Assembly (NCBI GenBank): GCA_030681475.1
Contig: JAUXWT010000021.1
Span: forward strand, 1-41,806
DNA length: 41,806 bases
Source of the DNA: Bacteroidales bacterium
GTDB lineage: Bacteria > Bacteroidota > Bacteroidia > Bacteroidales > FEN-979
Reading direction: 5' to 3'
In this document: one piece after another, positions 25,871-34,072 of the stretch
How the letters are laid out: each line of letters starts with the position of its first letter
Position numbering within the stretch: the first letter of the stretch is position 1
Position numbers and translations under genes: made by a program
The notes under the pieces: generated by a model
Databases searched by the model: none
Told to the model about the DNA's origin: nothing
What the model saw: only the letters and a program-made list of their open reading frames with translations

Positions 25871-27661
25871 ATGGTAAAAACCAATATAATTTTCTTTTTC
25901 GTGCTGATATTTAACTCCGCGGGAATTTTCAGTCAGGTTGATCCGGTTGCTTACACCCGGAAAACCATGAATGAAGTTAAATCTACCGATAGTGACAGTC
26001 TGAAAATTGAAAGGCTTTTCGAACTTGCGTTTTTTTTCTTCGATTACAATGGCGATAACAGTGCAGCCGACAGTATTGGTACCATGGCCATCCGCATTGC
26101 TGAAAGGAGTCATCGTCCTGAATTACTTTTCCTGGCCTATAACAGGTATGTTGAAACCAACGACCAGCACGAATATTACCAAAAAGCGCTTGACTATGCT
26201 TTAAAAGCAGTACAGATTTCGTTTACGAATAAAAATCCGGGAGATGCCTTCCAAAACTATAAAAATCTCTCTTCTGTTTATCTGTCAGGATATGAATTCG
26301 ACAAAGCCCTTGAGTATAGCTACAGGTTGTTGTCGATCGCAGGCACTTCGGAAGATGTCGGACAAAAGGTTGAAAGTTACCTGTTCATCGGACAGTGCCT
26401 CGAAGGAAAAAACCAAAAGATCGAAGCTTTCCGGAACTACCTTAATGCCTTGAGCCTGACGGAAAAATTGAAAAACAGCAAATTAAAGGGCGAGTGCTAT
26501 TCCAGGTTATCGAACTTTTACAATTTCAACAAGTTATACAATAAAGCCACCCATTACAAACTGTTGCAACGTGACCTGATCATGAACACGCAACCGGTCG
26601 ATTCTGTTGCATTGTTGTGGACTGTGTACGATTTGCAGGTTATCGACATCAACTCTGATAATAATCAGTTGAATGAAAGCAACATGGAGGAGATCATTGG
26701 ATTTGCCACACGCAATAACTGCAAGCGGATGCTGAACTATGAAATTGCACTGATCCGTACCCATTATATTGCGGCGAATAAAATCGGATTGCTCCACGAT
26801 CTGTATTACAAAAGGTTCCCGCTTGAACTGACAAGACTGGCATCAGAAAATCCTGCTTTGTATTTCAGGCTGAAAGCTTTTTTTTGTGAAGAAAAGCATA
26901 TGCCCGATTCATCATTATATTATTTCAATAAAGCCGAGAAGGAGTTGCAATCGGAAACCAATATAATCCTTCAATCCAATTTTTATAACAGGTTTGGCCA
27001 GTTTCTGTTGCGACAAGGTCTTCACAAACAGGCCATCGCGAAATTTTCAAGATCGCTTGACCTGGCCCAAAGGGTTTTTTATATTGACTACATGCTGGGC
27101 GCTGCAAAACAACTGGAAGAAATCTATGCCGTCAATGGGGATTATAAGAATGCATTCGATTATTCAGTGATGAACAAAGTTCTGACCGACAGCATGAACA
27201 ATATGTCGAAAAAAGATCAATTGCTGATTATGGAGATAGACCATGAAACCGGGCAAAGAGAACTTGCCGCCGAACAGGAGAAGCAATCCAGGATCAGGCG
27301 GCATTATTTGCAGTACACCGCTATAACTATTGGTATCCTTTCGGTGTTTATCATCCTGATCATGCTTGGCAGCCTGAAAGTTCCGGAGTGGATCATCAGG
27401 ATGCTGGGTTTCTTTTCTTTCATCTTCCTTTTTGAGTTCATCATTTTACTGGCCGATCGGAAAATCGAGGAGGTGACCCACGGCGAACCCTGGAAAGTAC
27501 TCCTTATCAAGATATTTCTCATCGCGATACTCCTTCCATTGCATCATAGCATTGAAAAAAAGGTCATCACCTATTTGCTGAACCATAAACTGCTCGACAT
27601 TACCAGGTTTTCGATGATAACGAGGTTAAAAGGAATTGGCAGGAGACTTGGAAGGAAGTGA
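25871..27661 (+). CDS. TPR protein with C-terminal membrane helices
   Basis: The start at 25871 gives a clean signal peptide (MVKTNIIFFFVLIFNSAGIFSQ); the frame extends to an ATG at 25811, which would place charged residues before it. About residues 80-430 are helical repeats of TPR type (YYQKALDYALKAVQI, DKALEYSYRLLSIA, HKQAIAKFSRSLDLA). A short coiled segment and three hydrophobic helices follow (ITIGILSVFIILIMLG, MLGFFSFIFLFEFIILL, ILLPLHHSI region), with a basic tail. The plan is that of periplasmic-sensor TPR histidine kinases, but no kinase or regulator domain is present. The function is unknown; protein-protein interaction at the membrane is likely. Confidence 0.78.
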   Translation: MVKTNIIFFFVLIFNSAGIFSQVDPVAYTRKTMNEVKSTDSDSLKIERLFELAFFFFDYNGDNSAADSIGTMAIRIAERSHRPELLFLAYNRYVETNDQHEYYQKALDYALKAVQISFTNKNPGDAFQNYKNLSSVYLSGYEFDKALEYSYRLLSIAGTSEDVGQKVESYLFIGQCLEGKNQKIEAFRNYLNALSLTEKLKNSKLKGECYSRLSNFYNFNKLYNKATHYKLLQRDLIMNTQPVDSVALLWTVYDLQVIDINSDNNQLNESNMEEIIGFATRNNCKRMLNYEIALIRTHYIAANKIGLLHDLYYKRFPLELTRLASENPALYFRLKAFFCEEKHMPDSSLYYFNKAEKELQSETNIILQSNFYNRFGQFLLRQGLHKQAIAKFSRSLDLAQRVFYIDYMLGAAKQLEEIYAVNGDYKNAFDYSVMNKVLTDSMNNMSKKDQLLIMEIDHETGQRELAAEQEKQSRIRRHYLQYTAITIGILSVFIILIMLGSLKVPEWIIRMLGFFSFIFLFEFIILLADRKIEEVTHGEPWKVLLIKIFLIAILLPLHHSIEKKVITYLLNHKLLDITRFSMITRLKGIGRRLGRK

Positions 27662-27681
27662 GTTCTTATTGCCATATGCCC

Positions 27682-27758
27682 TGGTGGAGTATACCGGAGT
27701 CGAACCGGTGACCTCTGCATTGCGAACGCAGCGCTCTGGCCAACTGAGCTAATACCCC
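27682..27758 (-). tRNA. tRNA-Ala (anticodon CGC), CCA encoded
   Basis: A full cloverleaf is visible on the minus strand. The acceptor GGGGTAT pairs with ATACTCC, including the G3-U70 pair that identifies alanine tRNA. The D stem is GCTC/GAGC, the anticodon stem CTGCG/TGCAG with loop TTCGCAA, and the T arm ACCGG-TTCGACT-CCGGT. Discriminator A is followed by an encoded CCA (27682-27684). The anticodon CGC (27722-27724) reads GCG. Confidence 0.93.
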
Positions 27759-27810
27759 CGAGAAGCAGGATGAATTTGATGTCAAAGGTATCGCATATTC
27801 GTCATTATCC

Positions 27811-28794
27811 TTACATAGGCGGTTTGGACTTCATGACTTTGTTATTTACCGGCTTCAGGCTGTGCAAATATTTGTAGATCGCGGTCAAATCCGTGGTGTC
27901 CATGCCTGCATACATGGTCCATGGCATGATCGACTGTACTTGTCCTTTATGCAGCGCCTGTGGCTCGAAGGTTGCAAGGTCGTAAGTCTTGAAGCGGAAT
28001 ATAAAGGTCTCTTCTGTCCATCGGCCAATGCCTGTCTCTTCATCCGGGGTGATATTGGACGATACGAGCAGACTACCGTCCGGCATCTGAAATTCCCGTC
28101 CTCCCGTATATGCCAGGCTTTTAATGATCTGACCGTGCTCGGCTGGGGTGTGACATTCAATACACCCGGCAGCCCTTGCCAGGTATTCACCATACGCAAG
28201 TGAATCCGTAACCGGCGGACTGACCTGGGGATTATCCTTTGCAGGCATCAGGTGCAGGATGATATTCATCGGGAAGGTGGGGTTTGACCGGGGTACGGTA
28301 TTTTCAAGGGAAGGGATGTTACGGATGTAAGCAATCACACTGTAAATGTCCTCGGTTTCGAGCGTCCCGTATGCCATATACGGCATAATCGGGAACAACG
28401 GATGCCCGTCTTTGCTCACTCCGCTGGTAATGGCCCGATAAATTTCGGCATCAGTCCAATCCTTCAGGTTAAACGGGGTGATGTTTGGCGACTCAAAATG
28501 CCCGGGAAATCCCATTTTCTGATCAAAAATTTCCCCACCCTTTCCTTCGGTTCCAGCCACCATCGGACCCGAAAACTTGCTCCAGTCACGGGTCGAATGA
28601 CAATCCATGCAAACCATCACATGATTTGCCAGGTATTTGCCCCGCTCAATGCGTGCAGGTGTAGACTCCACTGACAACTCCTTTAACGGAACATTGGGAA
28701 GGAACCAGACCAGATACAGAATTATACCAAGAATAATAACTGCAAGGGCAACACCCACGCCGCCCAGGATCATTGGCCATTTTCTCTTTTTCAT
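27811..28794 (-). CDS. membrane-anchored diheme cytochrome c
   Basis: An N-terminal helix (ILGGVGVALAVIILGIILYLVWF) anchors the protein with its body in the periplasm. Two cytochrome c modules follow. The first heme site is CMDCH (62-66) and the second CIECH (210-214). Likely Met axial ligands lie in PIMPYMAYG and SIMPWTMYAG. The plan resembles the small c-type subunits that accept electrons from periplasmic dehydrogenases. No dehydrogenase gene is adjacent. It follows the VOC gene by 12 nt in the same direction, suggesting one operon, although no functional link is known. A tRNA gene lies behind its 3' end. Confidence 0.88.
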   Translation of the reverse strand: MKKRKWPMILGGVGVALAVIILGIILYLVWFLPNVPLKELSVESTPARIERGKYLANHVMVCMDCHSTRDWSKFSGPMVAGTEGKGGEIFDQKMGFPGHFESPNITPFNLKDWTDAEIYRAITSGVSKDGHPLFPIMPYMAYGTLETEDIYSVIAYIRNIPSLENTVPRSNPTFPMNIILHLMPAKDNPQVSPPVTDSLAYGEYLARAAGCIECHTPAEHGQIIKSLAYTGGREFQMPDGSLLVSSNITPDEETGIGRWTEETFIFRFKTYDLATFEPQALHKGQVQSIMPWTMYAGMDTTDLTAIYKYLHSLKPVNNKVMKSKPPM

Positions 28795-28806
28795 GATTTC
28801 ATAGTT

Positions 28807-29193
28807 TTAATGGGTGTGGAGGGCAATCCGGTTACCTTCGGTGTCAAGGAACAATGCCATGTATCCGACCTCCGGAGAGATTAGCGTTTTTGGTTTCAAC
28901 ACCTTCCCGCCTGCACCCTCAACACGCCCGAGTTCAATCGAGACATCCCCGCTGAAAGCCGTGAAATAGATAAGTATTCCGTCTGAAGAAGGTTTGTAAT
29001 GTTCAGGATGATGGATCAATGCTCCTCCAGAACCAACGGTGTTTTCTACCCACGGGAAGAATGCCATGATCTCCTGGCCCATTTGTCCGCGGGTGAGTTT
29101 CAGGCCAAAAACAGCTTCATAAAAACGGATGGCGCGGTCCATTTTTGTCACAGGGATTTCAAACCATCCAACCACGTTATGTTTAATATCCAT
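28807..29193 (-). CDS. VOC (glyoxalase/dioxygenase fold) family protein
   Basis: A single-module VOC protein of 128 residues. VVGWFEIPVTKMDRAIRFYEAVFGLKL opens the fold (shown here in part: GWFEIPVTKMDRAIRFYEAV) and GYMALFLDTEGNRIALHTH closes it. Candidate metal residues include the first-strand Glu and the C-terminal His. The frame is open to 29322, but 29193 is chosen because homology begins there and the promoter at 29224-29231 lies between the two starts. The substrate is unknown. It is coupled to the cytochrome c gene 12 nt downstream. Confidence 0.85.
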   Translation of the reverse strand: MDIKHNVVGWFEIPVTKMDRAIRFYEAVFGLKLTRGQMGQEIMAFFPWVENTVGSGGALIHHPEHYKPSSDGILIYFTAFSGDVSIELGRVEGAGGKVLKPKTLISPEVGYMALFLDTEGNRIALHTH

Positions 29194-29223
29194 AATATTC
29201 TTTTTTAATGTGTTTGGCATGAT

Positions 29224-29231
29224 CAAAGGTA
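29224..29231 (-). promoter_or_regulatory. candidate -7 promoter element of the VOC-cytochrome operon
   Basis: TACCTTTG on the minus strand matches TAnnTTTG. Transcription would start near 29217, giving a leader of about 24 nt to the chosen VOC start and excluding the longer frame. Confidence 0.45.
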
Positions 29232-29311
29232 GTATAAATTTATAGCATGAAAAATATTTTTCAACAGCAGGTTCACTTTTTCTATTTAAGTGGACTAATC
29301 GGAAAAATCCA

Positions 29312-30013
29312 ATGAAATTCAATCCGGAAATTCATCATCGCCGGTCGATAAGAATACAAGGGTATGATTATTCAAAACCAGGCTTGTATTTTATCACCAT
29401 TTGTACCCATGACCACAAATATCATTTCGGTAAAATTCGTAATGGTTTGGTCTGTCTGTCGGAAGTAGGAGCCGTCGCATGGTATTGTTGGCGGACCATT
29501 CCGGATCATTATCCGCAAATACATTTACATCAATTTATTGTCATGCCCAACCATGTGCACGGTATCATTGAAATTGTTGGCCGACATTGTGACGGTATCG
29601 CCGACGATTTATCGATACGTGTCCGTGGATCCGTAGGGGTTCAAAATTTTGAACCCCTACGGATGGACCCGTTGATGAACCCGCGGATGGACCCGTTGAT
29701 GAACCCCCGGTTGGATCCAACATTTATTGCACATGAAAACCACCTGCCTGTTAATAACGATTGCGACCGTCCTTCCGCATGGCGAACGCATCAATATCAA
29801 AAAACAATCCCGGGATCGGTAGGGGCGATTATTCGAGGATATAAATCGGGTGTTACAAAGTGGTTCAGGAAAAACACATGCCATAAAACCATCTGGCAGC
29901 GAAACTTCTACGAAAGGATCATCCGGGATTATACTGCATATAATAACGTCTCAAATTATATCATCAACAACCCTTCCAGGTGGGAGGCGGACCGGTTTTA
30001 CAGGTTCAGGTAG
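29312..30013 (+). CDS. REP-associated tyrosine transposase (RAYT, Y1_Tnp/IS200-like)
   Basis: A single-stranded-DNA transposase of the HUH type. RRSIRIQGYDYSKPGLYFIT and HDHKYHFG open the domain. The HUH motif is PNHVHGI (His81, His83) and the likely nucleophile is Tyr177 in IIRGYKSGVTKWFR. The end KTIWQRNFYERIIRDY is typical of RAYT proteins, which act on REP hairpins rather than on an IS of their own. Residues about 105-133 are an insertion relative to the core, encoded by a 36-bp perfect palindrome followed by a 24-nt tandem repeat. No flanking IS ends are visible. Its last 16 bases overlap the 3' end of the convergent decarboxylase gene. Confidence 0.88.
   Translation: MKFNPEIHHRRSIRIQGYDYSKPGLYFITICTHDHKYHFGKIRNGLVCLSEVGAVAWYCWRTIPDHYPQIHLHQFIVMPNHVHGIIEIVGRHCDGIADDLSIRVRGSVGVQNFEPLRMDPLMNPRMDPLMNPRLDPTFIAHENHLPVNNDCDRPSAWRTHQYQKTIPGSVGAIIRGYKSGVTKWFRKNTCHKTIWQRNFYERIIRDYTAYNNVSNYIINNPSRWEADRFYRFR
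29629..29664. repeat. 36-bp perfect palindrome inside the RAYT gene
   Basis: The half-site ATCCGTAGGGGTTCAAAA is followed immediately by its exact reverse complement. It is translated in frame and contributes GVQNFEPLR to the transposase. It could form a long hairpin in single-stranded DNA or mRNA, the kind of structure RAYT enzymes recognise. Confidence 0.9.
29661..29708 (+). repeat. 24-nt tandem repeat, two copies
   Basis: Two 24-nt units (29661-29684 and 29685-29708) differ at one base and encode the repeated peptide RMDPLMNP. The first overlaps the right end of the palindrome. Copy-number change would keep the reading frame. Confidence 0.85.
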
Positions 30014-31422
30014 GCATATGCTTCCTTTACAAGAAAAGCCCATCCCTTCTTTACCGTCTCGAAGGTCGTATGCGTTTGACCTGCCACAAACCTAATCACG
30101 TACTTCTCGTTCAGCTTGGTCTGGGTGAGAAACACTTTTCCGGAATGGTTCAGTTTGTTCAGAACCGTTTCATTCAGCCGGCCGAGTTCCGCTTCATCCT
30201 CAATGTCCTGCGGATGGAACCGGAAACAGACCAGATTGAAGAGTGTCGGCGCCATAAGTTCAAGGCCGGGCGTATCAACAATTTGTTGTTTGACCCACTG
30301 GCCGAAGGCGATGTGGTCGCGAATCTTCTGCTGCAGCCCGCTGATCCCATATGTACGGATCACGAACCACAACTTAAGGGCGCGGAACCTGCGCCCCAGC
30401 GGTACGCCCCAGTCGCGGTAATTGTTCACGATCTTATCCTCCGGGGTCTTGAGGTATTCAGGAAGGATGCTGAAGGTGTTGATCAGCGACTGTTTGTCGC
30501 GGATGAAATAGGCGGAACAGTCGAAATTGGTAAACATCCACTTATGGGGGTTCACCACAAATGAGTCGCAACGGCCTATTTCCGGCATCAGTTCGCGTAT
30601 CTCGGGCAGCATCAACGCTGTTCCGGCATAGGATGCATCAACATGGTGCCAGCAACCGTATTTTTCACAGATCCTTCCGATCTCGCCTGATGGATCTATC
30701 GCTGTTGAACTGGTCGTTCCAAAGGTAGAAACTACCGCGAGCGGAGTGAATCCGGCAGCGATATCCTGGATGATAGCCTCTTCCAGCAGCTCGGTTCTCA
30801 TGGCAAAGTTATTGTTCACCCCGATCTTGACAAGATTTTCGATGCCGATCCCGGCAATTTTGACATCCTTGTCAACCGAAGAGTGTCCCTGCGTGGAGGT
30901 ATAAACCCTGTAACGGTCGACCGGGGTGAATCCCCGGCGGTTGATGGCAAAATCGGACCTTTTTTCGCGCGCCGACAACAACGCCACTAAAGTTGCGGAG
31001 GAGGAGCTGTCCTGGATCACGCCAACAAACTCCTTCGGCAGTCCCAGGATGTCGCGCAGCCACTCCATCATCCGCTCTTCAAGTTCTTCGGCGGCGGGTG
31101 ATGTCAGCCATAGCATGCATTGGGCGCCCATGGAGGCGGTGAGCATCTCTGCCAGGATGGAGGGTTCGCTGTTGTTTGCCGGGAAGTAGGCAAAAAATCC
31201 CGGGTGCTGCCAGTGGGTCATTCCGGGGATAATAATATCCTTGAAATCAGAGAAAATTGTGTTAAAATCCTCACCCTCAACCGGGGCTGCCACAGGAAGC
31301 CGGGCTTTGATGTCGCCGGGTTTCACTTCCGGTTTCACGGGATATTTCTCCAGGTTTCCCAGGTAATCGGCCATCCAGTCGACCAGTTCATGGGCGTTTT
31401 CACGAAATTCTTCAGTGTTCAT
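29998..31422 (-). CDS. pyridoxal-phosphate decarboxylase, aromatic-L-amino-acid decarboxylase-like
   Basis: A group II PLP decarboxylase of 474 residues. MTHWQHPGFFAYFPA, TSPAAEELEERMMEWL, the PLP-stacking His in STQGHSSVDKD, HHVDASYAG, and the Schiff-base Lys294 in VNPHKWMFTNFDCSAYF fit aromatic amino acid decarboxylases (tryptophan, phenylalanine, tyrosine or DOPA). The substrate cannot be fixed from sequence. The start at 31422 (MNTEEFRENAHELVDWM) is preferred; an ATG at 31443 lies upstream of the likely transcription start. It lies alone on the minus strand, and its 3' end overlaps the RAYT gene by 16 bases. Confidence 0.9.
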   Translation of the reverse strand: MNTEEFRENAHELVDWMADYLGNLEKYPVKPEVKPGDIKARLPVAAPVEGEDFNTIFSDFKDIIIPGMTHWQHPGFFAYFPANNSEPSILAEMLTASMGAQCMLWLTSPAAEELEERMMEWLRDILGLPKEFVGVIQDSSSSATLVALLSAREKRSDFAINRRGFTPVDRYRVYTSTQGHSSVDKDVKIAGIGIENLVKIGVNNNFAMRTELLEEAIIQDIAAGFTPLAVVSTFGTTSSTAIDPSGEIGRICEKYGCWHHVDASYAGTALMLPEIRELMPEIGRCDSFVVNPHKWMFTNFDCSAYFIRDKQSLINTFSILPEYLKTPEDKIVNNYRDWGVPLGRRFRALKLWFVIRTYGISGLQQKIRDHIAFGQWVKQQIVDTPGLELMAPTLFNLVCFRFHPQDIEDEAELGRLNETVLNKLNHSGKVFLTQTKLNEKYVIRFVAGQTHTTFETVKKGWAFLVKEAYAYLNL

Positions 31423-31440
31423 ATTACAGAGTTTTCCTGA

Positions 31441-31448
31441 CAAATTTA
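31441..31448 (-). promoter_or_regulatory. candidate -7 promoter element of the decarboxylase gene
   Basis: TAAATTTG on the minus strand matches TAnnTTTG. The inferred transcription start near 31434 gives a leader of about 12 nt to the ATG at 31422. No TTG at -33. Confidence 0.4.
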
Positions 31449-31472
31449 AAAGAAAACCACGGTCATTTCTAA

Positions 31473-31512
31473 ATTTCGCTATTTCGCCATTTCACTATTT
31501 CGCTATTTTCTA
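31473..31512 (+). repeat. 8-nt tandem repeat in a promoter region
   Basis: Five units in a row: ATTTCGCT, ATTTCGCC, ATTTCACT, ATTTCGCT and ATTTTCTA. The array ends inside the -7 element of the uvrA-like gene and fills the place of its -33 box. Confidence 0.85.
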
Positions 31513-31518
31513 CTTTTG
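31511..31518 (+). promoter_or_regulatory. candidate -7 promoter element of the tandem uvrA-like genes
   Basis: TACTTTTG matches TAnnTTTG and lies 14 nt before the start codon at 31533. The upstream box region consists of the 8-nt repeat array. Confidence 0.45.
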
Positions 31519-31532
31519 CAGAAACTATTTTC

Positions 31533-34010
31533 ATGTTCAAAGCGCCGGTCATTTCCATCACCCATGCCTCCGAACACAACCTCCGCTCGGTCAGCATTGA
31601 ATTTCCGAAAAACAGACTGATCGTGGTTACAGGTGTGTCGGGTTCCGGGAAATCGTCGCTGATCTTTGATGTACTTTACCGGGAAGCCGAAAGCCGCTAT
31701 CTTGGCTCGTTTTCGTCGTTCGCCCGCCAGTTCATGGGCAAATTAAAAAAGCCGGATGTGGAGAAGGTGGAAGGTTTATCGCCGGCCATCGCACTTAATC
31801 AGAGATCGGTCGTCTCCAATTCCCGCTCCACCGTTGGAACCATCACGGGTATTTACGATTCGCTGCGGCTTTTGTACGCACGCCTTGGCCATCTCCCTGG
31901 TGAAGATCGAACAATCCCACTCAACCGAAGCTTGTTTGCGTTCAACTCTCCCGAAGGCGCCTGTCCTGCCTGTAAAGGGCTTGGGGTTGAGGATTTCCTT
32001 GATCCGGAACTGCTGATCTCCGATGAAAAGAAAACCCTGCGCGAGGGAGCTCTCGTGATCACCGCCCCAAACGGCTATATCATATATTCACAGGTAACCC
32101 TGGATGTGCTCGACCAGGTATGCCGATCAGAAGGATTTCATATCGACATTCCCTGGAAGGACCTTACCCTGGAACAAAAGCACATCGTCCTTTATGGCAG
32201 TGACAAACTGGAGATCCCGTTTGGCAAACATCCGCTCGAATCGCGGATGAAATGGAGCGGGATCACGGCAAAGCCCCGCGAATTAGGCCATTACAAAGGG
32301 ATCCTTCCCGTGATGGAGACCATCCTTCAACGCGACCGGAACAGGAACATCCTTCGGTTTGTAAGGAGCGTGAAGTGTAACGCGTGTCATGGGCGTCGGC
32401 TGAACGAAAAGGCGCTATCGGTTAGGATCAACGGATTCAATATCGCTGAGCTTGCCGCCCTTCAACTGGATGAATTACAGCAGGAACTTCATGGGATCAG
32501 TTTCACCAAAACAGAACAAATGATCGCTGATCCCATCGTCACACAGATTTCAAAGCAGGTTGATCTGCTGAGTCGGCTCGGCCTCTCCTACCTGACTCCC
32601 GACCGTGAATCAACAACCCTCTCGGGCGGGGAATCTCAGAGGCTGCGACTGGCGACCCAGGCCGGAATGGGATTGAGCGGTATGATCTGCATCTTCGATG
32701 AACCTTCGATCGGACTTCATCCCCATGATGTCGGGCAGCTTATTGGCATTCTGAAAGAAATACGTGACAATGGCAACACGGTGATCGTGGTAGAGCATGA
32801 AGAGGAGTTCATTCGTCATGCCGACTGGCTGATCGACATTGGCCCGGGTCCCGGGGTCAGCGGTGGTGAAGTATTGTTCAACGGCACGCTGAAAGAGGCC
32901 GGTGAACTGCCGGAGGCGCAAATCCTCCGAAGCCGTACACTATCATATCTCTATGGTTTTGAACAGTTTAAAGTCCCTGCCCAACGAAGATCAGGAACCG
33001 GCCTGATCACCATCAAAGGAGCATCGGCGCGAAACCTCAAGGGGATCGATGTCACATTCCGGCTTCAGGCATTGAATGTGGTTACAGGAGTATCCGGTGC
33101 GGGGAAATCAACGCTGACAAACCACATCCTGGGTTCATTTTTACAGAATAAACTGCATCATGCCAACGAAACTGTCGGCGAATTCGGGGAGATCAGGGGG
33201 TGGGAAAGTATCGGGAAACTGATCTCAATTGACCAGTCGCCGATCGGGCGCACCCCACGCAGTAATCCGGCAACCTATACCGGGCTGTTTGACCATATCC
33301 GTGATCTGTTTGCGAAACAAGCGGAATCTGTCAGTCGCGGATATGACAAAAGCCGGTTTTCATTCAACACAACCGGCGGCCGTTGCGAATCATGCGAGGG
33401 AGCAGGATATCTGCAGGTCGGCATGCATTTCATGGGTAATGTGGAGGTGTTGTGCGAGGCATGTGAAGGACGCAGGTTTGATGATGAAACACTGAGGATT
33501 ACTGTGGAAGGGAAAAATATTTCCGAAATTCTGGAGATGACCGTCGCGGAGGCATATGAGTTTTTTTCCGGAATCCCGAAATTGTTGCGTTATCTTGAAA
33601 CACTTGATGGCATTGGACTTGGATACCTGTCGCTTGGTCAGCGATCGTCAACCCTGAGCGGAGGTGAGGCTCAGCGCATCAAGCTGGCCACTGAACTGTC
33701 CAAACCAAAAGCGGAGCATACCCTTTACATCCTGGCGGAACCGACTACCGGGTTACACCAGGCTGACACGGAAGTTCTGCTTAGGGCGCTTGACCGGCTG
33801 ATTGCCCAGGGCCACACCGTTATCCTGATCGAACATCACCCCGGACTCATTGCAGCAGCGGATCACATCGTTGACCTAGGCCCCGGGAGCGGACGGAATG
33901 GAGGAAAGTTGCTTTTCTCAGGCTCACCGGAGGAGATGGTCGATTGTGAAGGTTCACCAACCGCAAATGCCCTGAAGGAATATCGAATATTCAATATTCC
34001 ATTTCCCTGA
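31533..34010 (+). CDS. class II UvrA-like ABC ATPase, first of a tandem pair
   Basis: A double ABC ATPase of the UvrA family. The first Walker A is GVSGSGKS (34-41), with signature LSGGESQR (about 363) and Walker B FDEPSIGLH. The second Walker A is GVSGAGKS (about 520-527), with signature LSGGEAQR (about 708). Cys pairs CPAC/CNAC and CESC/CEAC are the zinc modules. The region after LLYARLG is only about 15 residues before FAFNSPEGACPAC, so the UvrB-binding domain of canonical UvrA is missing; this defines class II (UvrA2), linked in other bacteria to damage tolerance or drug resistance. The second Walker B reads LAEPTTGLH, with Ala735 in place of Asp. Its 3' end overlaps the next uvrA-like frame. 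Confidence 0.9.
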   Translation: MFKAPVISITHASEHNLRSVSIEFPKNRLIVVTGVSGSGKSSLIFDVLYREAESRYLGSFSSFARQFMGKLKKPDVEKVEGLSPAIALNQRSVVSNSRSTVGTITGIYDSLRLLYARLGHLPGEDRTIPLNRSLFAFNSPEGACPACKGLGVEDFLDPELLISDEKKTLREGALVITAPNGYIIYSQVTLDVLDQVCRSEGFHIDIPWKDLTLEQKHIVLYGSDKLEIPFGKHPLESRMKWSGITAKPRELGHYKGILPVMETILQRDRNRNILRFVRSVKCNACHGRRLNEKALSVRINGFNIAELAALQLDELQQELHGISFTKTEQMIADPIVTQISKQVDLLSRLGLSYLTPDRESTTLSGGESQRLRLATQAGMGLSGMICIFDEPSIGLHPHDVGQLIGILKEIRDNGNTVIVVEHEEEFIRHADWLIDIGPGPGVSGGEVLFNGTLKEAGELPEAQILRSRTLSYLYGFEQFKVPAQRRSGTGLITIKGASARNLKGIDVTFRLQALNVVTGVSGAGKSTLTNHILGSFLQNKLHHANETVGEFGEIRGWESIGKLISIDQSPIGRTPRSNPATYTGLFDHIRDLFAKQAESVSRGYDKSRFSFNTTGGRCESCEGAGYLQVGMHFMGNVEVLCEACEGRRFDDETLRITVEGKNISEILEMTVAEAYEFFSGIPKLLRYLETLDGIGLGYLSLGQRSSTLSGGEAQRIKLATELSKPKAEHTLYILAEPTTGLHQADTEVLLRALDRLIAQGHTVILIEHHPGLIAAADHIVDLGPGSGRNGGKLLFSGSPEEMVDCEGSPTANALKEYRIFNIPFP
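33977..34000. repeat. GAATATT-type short repeat at the uvrA-uvrA junction
   Basis: A 24-nt AT-rich stretch containing GAATATTGAATAT in reverse orientation. It encodes part of the C-terminal tail EYRIFNI. The same 13-mer recurs in the opposite orientation just after hppD (41648-41670). Confidence 0.5.
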
Positions 34011-34072
34011 AAGGTGTCTCTACCCATAACCTCAAACACATCAATGTAGAAATACCGCACAACAAAATCACC

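Noticed and set aside
29661-29708. CRISPR-like repeats
   Set aside because: Only two adjoining units without spacers, inside a transposase coding frame; no Cas genes in the window.
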